A stretch of DNA of 64,000 nucleotides from Paenibacillus sp. FSL H7-0357 (GCF_000758525.1 NZ_CP009241.1:3968001-4032000), one strand, 5' to 3'. Positions 21,385 to 30,452 are shown, counted from the first letter of the stretch. The notes: generated by a model not told the origin, from the letters alone. Made by a program: numbers and translations.

Positions 21385-22266
21385 ATGGGCAAGACAAGAT
21401 GGAACAGACAGATGCGTTACGCTCCGTATCTGTACATTTCCCCATACTTTATTTTATTTGGCATCTTTTCACTGTATCCAATTATTTATTCGTTTTATCT
21501 CAGTCTCACGGAATGGAACGGTGCAAGTGACAAGCTATTCATCGGACTGGACAACTATACGGCGCTGCTGAAGGATCATTACTTTTGGCTGTCGCTGTGG
21601 AACAGCTTAGTCATCTTCCTGATGTATGTGCCGCTAATGCTCTTTCTTGGCTTAATCTTTGCCAGTATGCTTAACGCCAAATGGATGGTGGGCAAAGGGT
21701 TTTTCCGGATGGCTCTGTTTGTGCCGAATTTTGTGTCGGTGGTCGCTGTATCATTCGTATTCGTGCTGCTATTCAATACCCAAGACGGGCTGATCAACAC
21801 GTTCCTGCTTAACCTCAGTTGGATCAAGTCTCCGCTTCCTTGGCTTGATTCCCCGTGGTGGGCGCGCTTTTCTGTGGCGTTAATGGTACTGTATCGTTGG
21901 CTCGGCTACAATATGCTGCTATTGCTGACCGGTCTGCAAAGTATTCCGAAGGATTTGTACGAAGCAGCTTATGTCGACGGAGCGACGAAAGTAAAAAGCT
22001 TCTTCTTCATTACCATTCCTTTGGTCAAAAAAATGCTGCTATTCTGCACCGTCCTGTCCACAATCGGCACCTTCTCGCTCTTTACCGAGCCGTACATTCT
22101 TACCAAAGGCGGTCCGCTAAATTCGACGCTGACGCCGGTGCTGATGCTGTATAACGAAAGCTTTCAGAATTTCAACTTCGGCTACGCCTCGTCAATCGCT
22201 GTCTGCTTCTTCATCTTGATGATGAGCATATCGCTGATCCAGATGCGTCTATTCGATGAGAAATAA
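21385..22266 (+). CDS. Sugar ABC permease 1 (CUT1, MalF/UgpA type)
   Basis: A 293-residue inner-membrane subunit with about six membrane helices. The EAA loop EAAYVDGATKVKSFFFITIPLVKK contacts the shared ATPase. The ATG at 21385 is preferred over the GTG at 21373, because AGGAGG abuts the GTG and is about 11 bp from the ATG. It pairs with the next gene. Confidence 0.9.
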   Translation: MGKTRWNRQMRYAPYLYISPYFILFGIFSLYPIIYSFYLSLTEWNGASDKLFIGLDNYTALLKDHYFWLSLWNSLVIFLMYVPLMLFLGLIFASMLNAKWMVGKGFFRMALFVPNFVSVVAVSFVFVLLFNTQDGLINTFLLNLSWIKSPLPWLDSPWWARFSVALMVLYRWLGYNMLLLLTGLQSIPKDLYEAAYVDGATKVKSFFFITIPLVKKMLLFCTVLSTIGTFSLFTEPYILTKGGPLNSTLTPVLMLYNESFQNFNFGYASSIAVCFFILMMSISLIQMRLFDEK

Positions 22267-22281
22267 GGGGGGGAGAACCGA

Positions 22282-23160
22282 ATGACGCTTTTGACTCAAA
22301 CGAAAAAGAAGTCTGCGGCGAAAAGGGCCAGCCGTTCAGGTGAGAAGGGTCTGACCGCTGGTGCAGCATTTGTCCTGATGGCCGTGGTCTCCCTCATCAC
22401 GTTGTTTCCGCTGTTCTGGTTATTCAGCTCATCGCTGAAAGATATCAGCCAAATCTTCGTCAATCCGCCGATCTGGCTGCCGACAACGCTGCATTGGGAG
22501 AACTTCACTGAATTGTTCGTGAACCGTAAATTTGGCATTATCACCTGGAACAGTCTGCTACTGTCCACGACCATGACGATTACTGCGCTGCTGTTCTGCA
22601 GCCTGGCCGGGTTCGCCTTTGCCAAATATCGGTTTCGCGGCAAGGACATTCTGTTCGTCTTCGTGCTCGCTTCGCTAATGATTCCTCATGAAGCAACGAT
22701 GGTTCCACTGTTCATCATTTATAAGAACCTGCATCTCATCGACAACATCTGGGGAGTGATCTTACCCGATCTGGCCAATGCTTTTGGCATCTTCTTCATG
22801 CGGCAGTACTGCAGTTCCATTCCCGATGAAATGATGGAGGCGGCACGAATTGACGGATGCAGCGAGATTGGCATGTTCCGCCGGATCATTCTTCCCAACC
22901 TGAAATCGGCATTCGCCGCCCTGGGGATTATCCTGTTCGTCAAGCAATGGAACAACTTTCTGTGGCCGTCCGTTATTCTGCGCTCCCAGGAGCATATGAC
23001 GTTGTCCGTGGCGCTCAAGGCGCTGGAGGACAGCAACAATACACCTTATCATCTCATCATGGCCGGTTCGGTTGTAAGCGTGCTGCCGCTGCTTATTATC
23101 GTTTTGATTTTTCAGAGACAGCTTATTTCCGGCATGATTGACGGTGCGATTAAAGGATAA
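22282..23160 (+). CDS. Sugar ABC permease 2 (CUT1, MalG/UgpE type)
   Basis: A 292-residue permease with six predicted membrane segments. Its EAA loop is EAARIDGCSEIGMFRRIILPNLKSA, and it ends with the family C terminus ISGMIDGAIKG. A GGGGGGAG site lies 7 bp before the ATG. It forms the heterodimeric channel with the preceding gene. The short charged N-terminal tail (KKKSAAKRASRSGEKG) is cytoplasmic. Confidence 0.9.
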   Translation: MTLLTQTKKKSAAKRASRSGEKGLTAGAAFVLMAVVSLITLFPLFWLFSSSLKDISQIFVNPPIWLPTTLHWENFTELFVNRKFGIITWNSLLLSTTMTITALLFCSLAGFAFAKYRFRGKDILFVFVLASLMIPHEATMVPLFIIYKNLHLIDNIWGVILPDLANAFGIFFMRQYCSSIPDEMMEAARIDGCSEIGMFRRIILPNLKSAFAALGIILFVKQWNNFLWPSVILRSQEHMTLSVALKALEDSNNTPYHLIMAGSVVSVLPLLIIVLIFQRQLISGMIDGAIKG

Positions 23161-23219
23161 ACACGAATAGATTAAAGAGCTGGACATTACCTCGTGAATG
23201 GGAAGGAGTTACGCAAGCC

Positions 23220-25310
23220 ATGAAATTTGGTGTTGATTATTATCCCGAGCATTGTCCGCCCGACTTGTGGCAGCGGGATGCAGAAATGATGAAGGAGATG
23301 GGCATCGAGGTTGTGCGGATGGCGGAGTTCTCATGGGCGAAGATGGAGCCGAGTCCCGGCATCTATGATTTCGGCTGGCTGGACGAAGCCATTGAACTGC
23401 TGGGAGAGCAGGGGATTACAACCATGCTGGGCACGCCGACGGCGGCTCCGCCGGTGTGGATTATGGAGCTTCATCCAGATCTGTATCCCCTGAATGCGGA
23501 GGGACAGAGGGTAGGCTTTGGCGGCCGGCATCATGACTGCCAGTCGCATCCACACTACCGGAAGCATATTAAAGAATTTGTGCGGACCATGGCTCTGCGC
23601 TACCGGGACAACCCCTATGTTGTCGGCTGGCAAATTGACAATGAGCTGGGTAACAGTCACCGTAATTTGTGCTATTGCAATCACTGCCGGGCAAGGTTCC
23701 ACCGATGGCTGGAGGAACGGCATGGGACGATCGAAGGCCTGAACCAGGCGTGGGGAACGGTGTTCTGGAGCCAGACCTATACCTCTTTCTCGCAGATTCC
23801 CGTTCCACTTGCTACACCTAACAGCCATAATCCATCGCTTCTGCTAGATTGGAAACGATTCTGCTCCAGTCTGGTCGTCGAGTTCCAAAAGTGGCAGGCG
23901 GATATACTGCGGGAGGTATGTCCCGGCCATCTTATTACGCATAACTTTATGGGCTTCTTTGACAAGACTGATTATTTCGAGCTGGCGAAGGATCTGGATT
24001 TCATCTCCCACGATCAATACCCGATGCTGTTTCTGGAGGAGCGGATCAAGCGCAGCTCGCCCTCCCACCTCGGCATGGCGCTCGATCTTATGAGGGGAAC
24101 CAAAGGGAAGCCGTTCTGGGTGATGGAGCAGCTCGCCGGACCGACAGGGACGGAAATTCTCGGCTCAACGCCCCGGCCGGGGCAGATGCGGCTCTGGACC
24201 TTTCAATCCGTTGCCCATGGTGCGGATACCATCGTCTATTTCCGGTGGGATACCTGCCTGTTCGGCAGCGAGCAGTACTGGCACGGCATTCTGCCCCACA
24301 GCCGTATTCCGGGTCGCCGATACGAGGAAATCCGCGACAGCATAGCTGAACTGGCTCCTCATATGGAGGCTTTCCGCGGGGGACTTCCCGAAGCCGAGGT
24401 TGGGATTGTGTTCAGCTACGACCAGGAATGGGCGCTGCAAATCCAGCCGCATCATCCCGACCTGAACTACGTCGCACATCTGCACCGTTATTATAAAGCA
24501 TTATTTGATCACAATATCCCTGTAGATCTGATTTCCGAAAATGACGATTTCTCGAAGTATAAAGTGCTGATTTTTCCGCTCCTGTTCGTCACCGATTCAG
24601 AGCTATGCCGAAGACTATATGAATATACAGAAGCGGGCGGGCATGTCCTGCTCGATATGCGGACCGCAGTCAAGGACCGGAATAATGCCGTTATTTCACT
24701 GACGCTGCCGGGACAATATTCACAGCTGCTGGGTCTAAGCATCTACGATTATGACTGTCTGCGCCAATTCGGGCAAAGTGTGAGATGGCTGAATGATGAG
24801 GGGATTTCCAGGGTAGCCCAAACGGAAGATGAAGGCAGGAAGTCTGAAGAGGAAGCGGAGCTGTGGTGCGATGTGATCACAGTGGAAGGCGCAGAGGTAC
24901 TAGCTGTATACACCAGAGATTTTTATGCCGGAACACCGGCGGTTACCCGCCATGCATACGGCAGGGGACGAGCCTATTATGCCGGCACGGAATTGGGACC
25001 GGAGACGATGGAAAAGCTGGTCATGGAGATGATTGGCGACGCTGGGGTCTGTGGAATCGCAGCCGCACCGGAAGGCGTCGAGATTACCCGGAGACGGGGA
25101 AAGGACGGTACTTATTTCTTTGTCATGAATCATAACCGGACGGTATGCGAATTGGATGTTCCAAAGGGATGGAGTCTGGTTTCGGAAGTAAGTGGAATGA
25201 ACAAGCGTTGCAACCCGAAATTGAAGTCTGAATCCTCCAAGGAATGGCATGAATCCAATCCCATCCTGCTTCAGCCTTTTGACTGTGCATTGTTTCTTGA
25301 GATCACCTGA
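23220..25310 (+). CDS. GH42 beta-galactosidase
   Basis: A 696-residue family 42 enzyme. The TIM barrel has the acid/base Glu142 in WQIDNELGNSH and the nucleophile Glu303 in WVMEQLAGPTG. A trimerisation domain and a beta domain follow, with RMAEFSWAKMEP and YYPEHCPPDLW near the start. The Zn-cysteine cluster CYCNHCRARFHRWL is present. There is no signal peptide, so it works on imported galactosides, typically beta-1,4/1,6 galacto-oligosaccharides from plant galactans. It is the last gene of the importer operon and ends before a strong terminator. It is distinct in family from the GH2 enzyme at 13800, so two beta-galactosidases serve one locus. Confidence 0.93.
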   Translation: MKFGVDYYPEHCPPDLWQRDAEMMKEMGIEVVRMAEFSWAKMEPSPGIYDFGWLDEAIELLGEQGITTMLGTPTAAPPVWIMELHPDLYPLNAEGQRVGFGGRHHDCQSHPHYRKHIKEFVRTMALRYRDNPYVVGWQIDNELGNSHRNLCYCNHCRARFHRWLEERHGTIEGLNQAWGTVFWSQTYTSFSQIPVPLATPNSHNPSLLLDWKRFCSSLVVEFQKWQADILREVCPGHLITHNFMGFFDKTDYFELAKDLDFISHDQYPMLFLEERIKRSSPSHLGMALDLMRGTKGKPFWVMEQLAGPTGTEILGSTPRPGQMRLWTFQSVAHGADTIVYFRWDTCLFGSEQYWHGILPHSRIPGRRYEEIRDSIAELAPHMEAFRGGLPEAEVGIVFSYDQEWALQIQPHHPDLNYVAHLHRYYKALFDHNIPVDLISENDDFSKYKVLIFPLLFVTDSELCRRLYEYTEAGGHVLLDMRTAVKDRNNAVISLTLPGQYSQLLGLSIYDYDCLRQFGQSVRWLNDEGISRVAQTEDEGRKSEEEAELWCDVITVEGAEVLAVYTRDFYAGTPAVTRHAYGRGRAYYAGTELGPETMEKLVMEMIGDAGVCGIAAAPEGVEITRRRGKDGTYFFVMNHNRTVCELDVPKGWSLVSEVSGMNKRCNPKLKSESSKEWHESNPILLQPFDCALFLEIT

Positions 25311-25347
25311 TTAACTTGAACTACATCAGCGGCAGTTCATAAAATCT

Positions 25348-25397
25348 ACCTAACTGACGGACACAGCTATTCTGCGTCCGTCAGTTAGGTTTTTTTG
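25348..25397 (+). terminator. Strong terminator after GH42
   Basis: ACCTAACTGACGGAC pairs with GTCCGTCAGTTAGGT, followed by a run of T. Confidence 0.9.
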
Positions 25398-25437
25398 CAG
25401 TCAGATCTATAATGAAGACAGAAAGACTAGGTATACA

Positions 25438-25466
25438 TCGACAATCATAATATATCATGATATATT
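25438..25466 (+). promoter_or_regulatory. Promoter of the mannan-cluster GntR gene
   Basis: TCGACA (25438-25443), a 17-bp spacer, then TATATT (25461-25466); five of six match in each box. The start of RNA would be near 25473. The ATG at 25479 would then have almost no leader, which supports the later start at 25512. Confidence 0.55.
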
Positions 25467-25468
25467 AT
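25447..25468. promoter_or_regulatory. Perfect 22-bp palindrome, likely autoregulatory operator
   Basis: The right half is TGATATATTAT and the left half is its exact complement. It covers the spacer and the -10 box of the GntR promoter. A shorter relative (TGATATATCA core) lies at 26734-26747, before GH125. Confidence 0.65.
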
Positions 25469-25511
25469 TATGTAAATCATGAATAATAAGAGTCAGGAGA
25501 TAGTGAAGGTC

Positions 25512-26672
25512 ATGAACGAACCGACGTCTTCTAAGCCGATGTATGAGAAGATCTTTGATGAAGTGAAGGAGAGCATATTGACTCAAGCCTATAAGCTTGG
25601 AGAGCGTGTTCCTTCCGAGAAAGAACTGGCTGATAGCTATAATGTAAGCCGTATTACCAGTAAAAAAGCGCTTGAGCTGCTGGCCGCCGAGCATTTGATC
25701 GTCCGTAAGCCGGGCAGGGGTTCGTTTGTGGCCGATCCGGTCGCTGAACTTCAAGAGCTGCCTCCCGGAACAAGTACCGGAATCCCTGCAATCAATGTAG
25801 AAGAGAAGACCATCGGGCTGATCATCACCGATTTTGGCAACAGCTACGGTACGGGGCTGATTTATGGTATGGAGCAGGCTTCACGCGATAATGACTGCTT
25901 TCTGGTCTTGCGGAGAACCTTCGGTATTCCCGAGAATGAAGAACAATCCATCCAGAAGCTGCTCAACCTGGGTGTGGATGGGCTGATTATCTTCCCGGCG
26001 CAGGGCGAATATTTCAACGCGGAAATCCTCAAGCTGGTCATTGGCCGTTTCCCCCTGGTGCTGGTGGACAGACATTTAAAGGGGGTAGCCGCCGCATCGA
26101 TCAGCACGGATAATCTTCAGGCAGCGCTTGAAGCCACAGAGTATTTGTTTGATTTGGGACATACCCATATATCGTTTCTTTCGCCTCCGCCGGTTGATAC
26201 CACTGCCGTCGAGGACCGGATTGAAGGCTTCATACAGGCACATGCCCAGCGGGGAATCATGGTGGATAAGGAGCTGTGGGTCAGTGACTTAACCTCGACA
26301 TTGCCGAAGTTTTTTAACCCGGATAATATTGAACATGATCTCGCGCGCCTGGAATCCCATCTGAAGAGCCACCCTGACATAACCGCGCTGTTTGCCATCG
26401 AGTACAATATTGCCTTGCTCGCTAAGACAGCGGTGGAACGCCTGGGACTGCGCATCCCCGAGGATATCTCCATTATTTGCTTCGACAGTCCGCCGACACA
26501 ACTTGGAGGAGGTTATGCCTTCACCCATATGCGCCAGAATGAAGAAGAGATGGGTCGGCTTGCGGTAGAGAATGTGCTGACAATTATGAATGGGCATTCT
26601 GTACCGAATAAGGTAATGCTGGAGGCGAAGCTGATCCCCGGCAGCTCGACCGGACCGGCAGTTCGAAAGTAA
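25512..26672 (+). CDS. GntR-HTH / LacI-sensor hybrid regulator (AraR architecture)
   Basis: A 386-residue regulator. A GntR-type winged HTH (about 10-75; PSEKELADSYNVSRITSKKALELL, then RKPGRGSFVADP) is joined to a periplasmic-binding-protein-like sensor (about 100-380) of the LacI/GalR type (IGLIITDFGNSYGTGLIYGMEQ, LVDRHLKGVAAASISTDN, DISIICFDSP). B. subtilis AraR has this layout and binds a sugar to lift repression. Here the inducer is presumably mannose or a manno-oligosaccharide from the downstream cluster. The 25512 ATG is chosen from the promoter position; AGGAG is 12 bp away. The first ATG in the frame is at 25479. It has its own terminator. Confidence 0.85.
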   Translation: MNEPTSSKPMYEKIFDEVKESILTQAYKLGERVPSEKELADSYNVSRITSKKALELLAAEHLIVRKPGRGSFVADPVAELQELPPGTSTGIPAINVEEKTIGLIITDFGNSYGTGLIYGMEQASRDNDCFLVLRRTFGIPENEEQSIQKLLNLGVDGLIIFPAQGEYFNAEILKLVIGRFPLVLVDRHLKGVAAASISTDNLQAALEATEYLFDLGHTHISFLSPPPVDTTAVEDRIEGFIQAHAQRGIMVDKELWVSDLTSTLPKFFNPDNIEHDLARLESHLKSHPDITALFAIEYNIALLAKTAVERLGLRIPEDISIICFDSPPTQLGGGYAFTHMRQNEEEMGRLAVENVLTIMNGHSVPNKVMLEAKLIPGSSTGPAVRK

Positions 26673-26690
26673 CGGCAACAGATAGCGACG

Positions 26691-26718
26691 AACCCATTCA
26701 ATCGGATGGGTTTTTTTA
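26691..26718 (+). terminator. Terminator after the GntR regulator
   Basis: AACCCAT and ATGGGTT arms with an 8-base loop, followed by a T run. Confidence 0.85.
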
Positions 26719-26733
26719 TATCCAGATTCTTGA

Positions 26734-26747
26734 AATGATATATCATT
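26734..26747. promoter_or_regulatory. Second GntR operator-like palindrome
   Basis: AATGATATATCATT, a perfect 14-bp palindrome sharing TGATATAT with the half-sites at 25447-25468. It ends 16 bp upstream of the -35 box of the GH125 promoter. Confidence 0.5.
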
Positions 26748-26763
26748 AAGTCTAAAATATTGA

Positions 26764-26792
26764 TTGACATATTATTTGTATACCAATATACT
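26764..26792 (+). promoter_or_regulatory. Promoter of the alpha-mannan operon
   Basis: Consensus TTGACA (26764-26769), exactly 17 bp, then TATACT (26787-26792). The start of RNA falls at about 26799. An imperfect dyad GTATA-CCAA-TATAC (26778-26791) overlaps the -10 box. This is the strongest sigma-A-type promoter seen in the window. Confidence 0.75.
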
Positions 26793-26798
26793 ATTTAA

Positions 26799-26812
26799 TG
26801 AAAGCGCTTAAT
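26799..26812 (+). promoter_or_regulatory. Catabolite-responsive element (cre)-like site at +1
   Basis: TGAAAGCGCTTAAT matches the CcpA cre core TGAAAnCGnTT, and only the final CA is absent. Placed at the RNA start it would act as a road-block under glucose excess. CcpA itself is not in the window. Confidence 0.55.
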
Positions 26813-26839
26813 AAAAATACAAAAGGGAGGTTATTTCAA

Positions 26840-28135
26840 CTGTACTCTTCAAATGAACTACCCCAATCCATACAACGGCTGGCTGCACAGGTTCGGACAA
26901 TATTGCAGGACCGCCCAAAACTGGCGGACATGTTCGAACAATGTTTATCGAACACCTGGAATACAACAATAAAACGTAATAAAGACGGAAAGACCTTTAT
27001 CATTACTGGTGATATTCCTGCCATGTGGCTGAGGGATTCTGCCGCACAGGTCAGGCCTTTTCTGATCCTTGCTGCTGAAGATGAGGAAATAGCAGACATG
27101 ATCGAAGGATTGATTAAGCAGCAATTTGCTTTTATCGAGATTGATCCTTATGCAAACGCTTTTAATCAAGAGGCGGATGGACGGGGGCATCAGGATGATC
27201 TCACGGCAATGAACCCCTGGATCTGGGAGAGGAAATACGAAGTAGATTCCTTATGTTATCCGATCCAGCTCAGCTATTTACTGTGGAAGAATACCGGACG
27301 GACCAGCCAATTTGATGCTGCTTTTGAAAAAGGGGTCCGGCGGATTATTGAACTGTGGACCACCGAACAGAACCATGAGCGCGATTCCCTCTATACGTTT
27401 CAACGCCTACATGGAGCACCCACGGATACGTTGGTCCGTGAAGGCAAAGGCAGCCTAACGGCCTATACAGGAATGACCTGGTCCGGGTTTCGACCAAGCG
27501 ACGATGCCTGCGAATATGGCTATCTCATCCCGGCCAATATGTTCGCTGTTGTTGTTCTCCGGTATGTGTGTGAAATTGCCGCTGAGGTGCTGAACAGCTC
27601 TGAGCTTGCAGCTTCCGCGCAACACCTGCTGGAGCAGATTGAAGGAGGTATCCGGCAACACGGTACTGTGGACCACCCTGAGTTTGGGACTGTGTATGCC
27701 TATGAGACAGATGGACTTGGTAGTGTGAATTTGATGGATGATGCCAATGTTCCCAGCCTGCTCTCCATTCCTTATCTCGGCTACTCTCCAGTTGATGATC
27801 CTGTATATATGAATACCCGCAGCTTCATATTGAGCAAGAGTAATCCCTATTTCTATTCAGGCATAGCCGCAGCAGGCATTGGCAGCCCCCATACCCCAAA
27901 CCGTTATATCTGGCCAATCGCCTTAGCGGTACAAGGAATGACTTCAGGAAATACTGAGGAACAGCAATCCATTCTTGACCGGCTGGCGCAGTGTGATGAC
28001 GGTACCGGGTATATGCATGAAGCTTTTCATGCAGATGATCCCGGCGCGTACACCCGTCCATGGTTCTCTTGGGCCAATATGATGTTTTGCGAGCTGGTGC
28101 TCATGCGCTGCGGAATCGAAGTAAAGCGCAGCTAA
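26840..28135 (+). CDS. GH125 exo-alpha-1,6-mannosidase
   Basis: A 431-residue enzyme of the former DUF1237 family, with GDIPAMWLRDSAAQVRPF, EVDSLCYPIQLSYLLWK, GMTWSGFRPSDDACEYGYLIPANMFA and a HEAFHADDPGAYTRPWFSWANMMF C-terminal block. It removes terminal alpha-1,6-mannose in a metal-independent reaction. There is no signal peptide, so it acts in the cytoplasm. The start is unusual. An ATG at 26798 (445 residues) coincides with the predicted RNA start and the cre site, whereas GGGAGG at 26825-26830 sits 9 bp before an in-frame CTG at 26840. I place the start there; the ATG remains the alternative. The binding-protein gene follows after 48 bp. Confidence 0.85.
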   Translation: MYSSNELPQSIQRLAAQVRTILQDRPKLADMFEQCLSNTWNTTIKRNKDGKTFIITGDIPAMWLRDSAAQVRPFLILAAEDEEIADMIEGLIKQQFAFIEIDPYANAFNQEADGRGHQDDLTAMNPWIWERKYEVDSLCYPIQLSYLLWKNTGRTSQFDAAFEKGVRRIIELWTTEQNHERDSLYTFQRLHGAPTDTLVREGKGSLTAYTGMTWSGFRPSDDACEYGYLIPANMFAVVVLRYVCEIAAEVLNSSELAASAQHLLEQIEGGIRQHGTVDHPEFGTVYAYETDGLGSVNLMDDANVPSLLSIPYLGYSPVDDPVYMNTRSFILSKSNPYFYSGIAAAGIGSPHTPNRYIWPIALAVQGMTSGNTEEQQSILDRLAQCDDGTGYMHEAFHADDPGAYTRPWFSWANMMFCELVLMRCGIEVKRS

Positions 28136-28183
28136 ATGAACGGCAACAATGACATACCAAATAGTCTGAGGGGGATGAAAACA

Positions 28184-29494
28184 ATGAAGAAATGGTTGAT
28201 TACAGCACTTACTCTGGTGACGGTCTCTGGTCTGGCCGCCGGGTGTGGCGGTAATTCTGGCAATTCCGGGGATGCCAATGAAGGGAAAAGCGGAACAGAG
28301 CAAGGCGGCAAGAGTGCAAAGAAGACAGAGCTTACTTTCTGGGGGGACTGGGGCGGAGAAGGCCAGAAGCAGTTCGAAACGATGGTCGATGCTTTTAACA
28401 AATCGCAGGATAAAATTCACGTGAAATACGTGCTGCAGCAGGATATGATCACTAAATTTCTTACTGCAGCCACGAACGGCGGTGCTCCTGACGTACTTTT
28501 CTGGGACCGCTGGCGGACTTCACTTTATGCGCCCAAAAATGTGCTGCATCCGGTGGATGACTATTTAACACGTGATGGGATCTCCAAAGATGATTTTTAC
28601 AGCGAATCGCTGAACGAACTTTCTTACGACAATAAATTATACGGTCTGCCGCTTACAGTAGACGCTCGTGCACTATTCTACAATAAGAAGCTGCTGGCCG
28701 AAGCCGGGCTTCAGCCGCCGACGACTTGGGATGAGCTTGAAGCGGCGGCTGCGAAGCTGACGAAATGGAACGGAGACAAGCTTGAAGTAGCAGGCTTCTC
28801 CATGGCAGACCTGGGATTGTTCAACATGTATCTCCAGCAGGCGGGCGGCACCATGCTGACCGAAGACGGGAAGACCAACTTCAACAATAAGCAGGGTAAG
28901 CAGGTGCTCGAATTCTGGGACCGGATGATGAACAAAGATAAAGTGTACAAAGTGGGCTTTGAGCTGGGGCTCGGAGAAGGCCAGGATGCCTTTGTTACCG
29001 GAAAAGTCGCTATGCTCTATTCAGGCCCATGGATGCTCAGCACTTACAATAAATACGGTAAAGACCTGGAATACGGCGTTGTTCCTCCGCCAGCAGGCCC
29101 TAACGGTGACAAAGGCAGTGTGATGGGCGGCTTCGGCCTGGTTATTCCTGAGGGCTCCAAGCATCACGATGAGGCCTGGGAATTTATCAAATGGTGGACG
29201 GCTAACAAAGACAACGCTCTGCTGTGGGCTAAGACCAGCTTGAACCTGCCTGGCTTCAAGCCTTCGATGGAGGACCCGTTCTTCAAGGATGATCCGCTGT
29301 GGAAACCTTTTATGGAAACCCTGGAATTTGCTAAGGTCCGCCCGTCACATCCCGGCTATTCCGTGATGGAGACGGACGCCTTGGCGCCGAATCTTCAGCT
29401 TAACCAGCAGAACAAACTGAGTATTGAGGACACACTTAAGAAGTCTCAGGAGCAGGGAGACCAAATGCTTAAGGATAACGAAGTTGTGAAGTGA
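28184..29494 (+). CDS. Sugar-binding lipoprotein of the alpha-mannan importer
   Basis: A 436-residue CUT1 binding protein. The signal peptide MKKWLITALTLVTVSG ends in the lipobox LAAGC (Cys21), followed by a Gly/Asn/Ser linker. The mature part has the SBP_bac_1 fold with LPLTVDARALFYNKKLL and HHDEAWEFIKWW. By context it delivers alpha-manno-oligosaccharides. The ATG at 28184 is chosen because GAGGGGG at 28168-28174 lies 9 bp away; earlier in-frame ATGs at 28136 and 28175 do not have a usable site. A 13-bp hairpin follows the gene. Confidence 0.9.
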   Translation: MKKWLITALTLVTVSGLAAGCGGNSGNSGDANEGKSGTEQGGKSAKKTELTFWGDWGGEGQKQFETMVDAFNKSQDKIHVKYVLQQDMITKFLTAATNGGAPDVLFWDRWRTSLYAPKNVLHPVDDYLTRDGISKDDFYSESLNELSYDNKLYGLPLTVDARALFYNKKLLAEAGLQPPTTWDELEAAAAKLTKWNGDKLEVAGFSMADLGLFNMYLQQAGGTMLTEDGKTNFNNKQGKQVLEFWDRMMNKDKVYKVGFELGLGEGQDAFVTGKVAMLYSGPWMLSTYNKYGKDLEYGVVPPPAGPNGDKGSVMGGFGLVIPEGSKHHDEAWEFIKWWTANKDNALLWAKTSLNLPGFKPSMEDPFFKDDPLWKPFMETLEFAKVRPSHPGYSVMETDALAPNLQLNQQNKLSIEDTLKKSQEQGDQMLKDNEVVK

Positions 29495-29500
29495 CAGTTG

Positions 29501-29533
29501 TAGCAGCAGGGAGACGGTGCCTCCCTGCTGCTA
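29501..29533 (+). terminator. Intra-operon hairpin after the binding-protein gene
   Basis: A perfect 13-bp stem (TAGCAGCAGGGAG with CTCCCTGCTGCTA) and a 7-base loop, with no T run. The usual reading is an mRNA-stabilising or partial stop element that raises binding-protein levels over permease levels. Confidence 0.6.
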
Positions 29534-29564
29534 TGGAACCTTGCCGCATAATGAAGGGGGGAGT

Positions 29565-30452
29565 ATGGCTTCCATGAGAAAAGTGGAAAGACATCAGGCG
29601 CGGACTGCTTATTTGTTCATCACGCCTACAGTGCTGCTGTTCGTGGTCTTTACAATTATTCCAGTAGTAATGGCCTTATATCTCAGCTTTACCAATTATG
29701 ATGTGCTTAGCCGAAATGACTGGATCGGGCTTGATAACTACCGGCGGCTGGCTCATGATGATCTGCTGTGGAAAACCTTCCGCAATGTGTTTCTGTATTC
29801 GCTGATTTTTGTGCCGCTCAATATTCTAATTTCACTGCTATTGGGACTGCTGCTCAGCCGGGCGTGGCGCGGGGTGAAGCTGTTCCGCACCTTTTATTAT
29901 CTGCCTACGCTGACTTCAGCTGTCGCGGCAGCAACGGTATGGATCTGGCTGCTGCACCCGGAATTTGGGCTGATTAACGGTTTGCTCTCCTACGTTGGGA
30001 TTACAGGTCCGGCCTGGCTGTCCGAGACAAGAACGGCCATGCTCTCAATAGTCCTGCTGACACTCTGGCAGTCCGTCGGCTCTAATATGATTATTTATCT
30101 GGCAGGTCTGCAAGGCGTTCCGGATTATCTGTATGAATCGGCCCGGCTGGATGGTGCCAACAAAATGGATTGCTTCCGGTATATCACTTGGCCGCAGTTA
30201 CGGCCGACAACTTTCCTGGTCAGTACCATGGCCATCATCGGTGCACTGCAGCTGTTTGACCAGGCTTTTGTTCTGACGCAGGGAGGGCCGGCCAATGTCA
30301 CGAAGACACCGGTCTATCTGATCTACCAGCAAGGCTTTAACCAGCTGCAAATGGGCTATGCTTCTGCGCAGGCATTTGTGCTGGCGATGGCCATCCTGGT
30401 CTTTTCACTGATCAATATGCGGATATCCAAAGCGGAAGAGTCAGTCATTTAA
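29565..30452 (+). CDS. Sugar ABC permease 1 of the alpha-mannan importer
   Basis: A 295-residue MalF/UgpA-type permease with six membrane segments and the EAA loop ESARLDGANKMDCFRYITWPQLRP. An AAGGGGGGAG site lies 4 bp before the ATG at 29565; the upstream frame from 29517 runs through the hairpin and is rejected. It forms the channel with the next gene. Confidence 0.9.
   Translation: MASMRKVERHQARTAYLFITPTVLLFVVFTIIPVVMALYLSFTNYDVLSRNDWIGLDNYRRLAHDDLLWKTFRNVFLYSLIFVPLNILISLLLGLLLSRAWRGVKLFRTFYYLPTLTSAVAAATVWIWLLHPEFGLINGLLSYVGITGPAWLSETRTAMLSIVLLTLWQSVGSNMIIYLAGLQGVPDYLYESARLDGANKMDCFRYITWPQLRPTTFLVSTMAIIGALQLFDQAFVLTQGGPANVTKTPVYLIYQQGFNQLQMGYASAQAFVLAMAILVFSLINMRISKAEESVI

Noticed and set aside
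26798..26800. ATG at 26798 as the GH125 start
   Set aside because: It lies on the predicted RNA start and in a cre-like site, with no ribosome site upstream. The CTG at 26840 with GGGAGG fits better; the ATG is kept as an alternative only.
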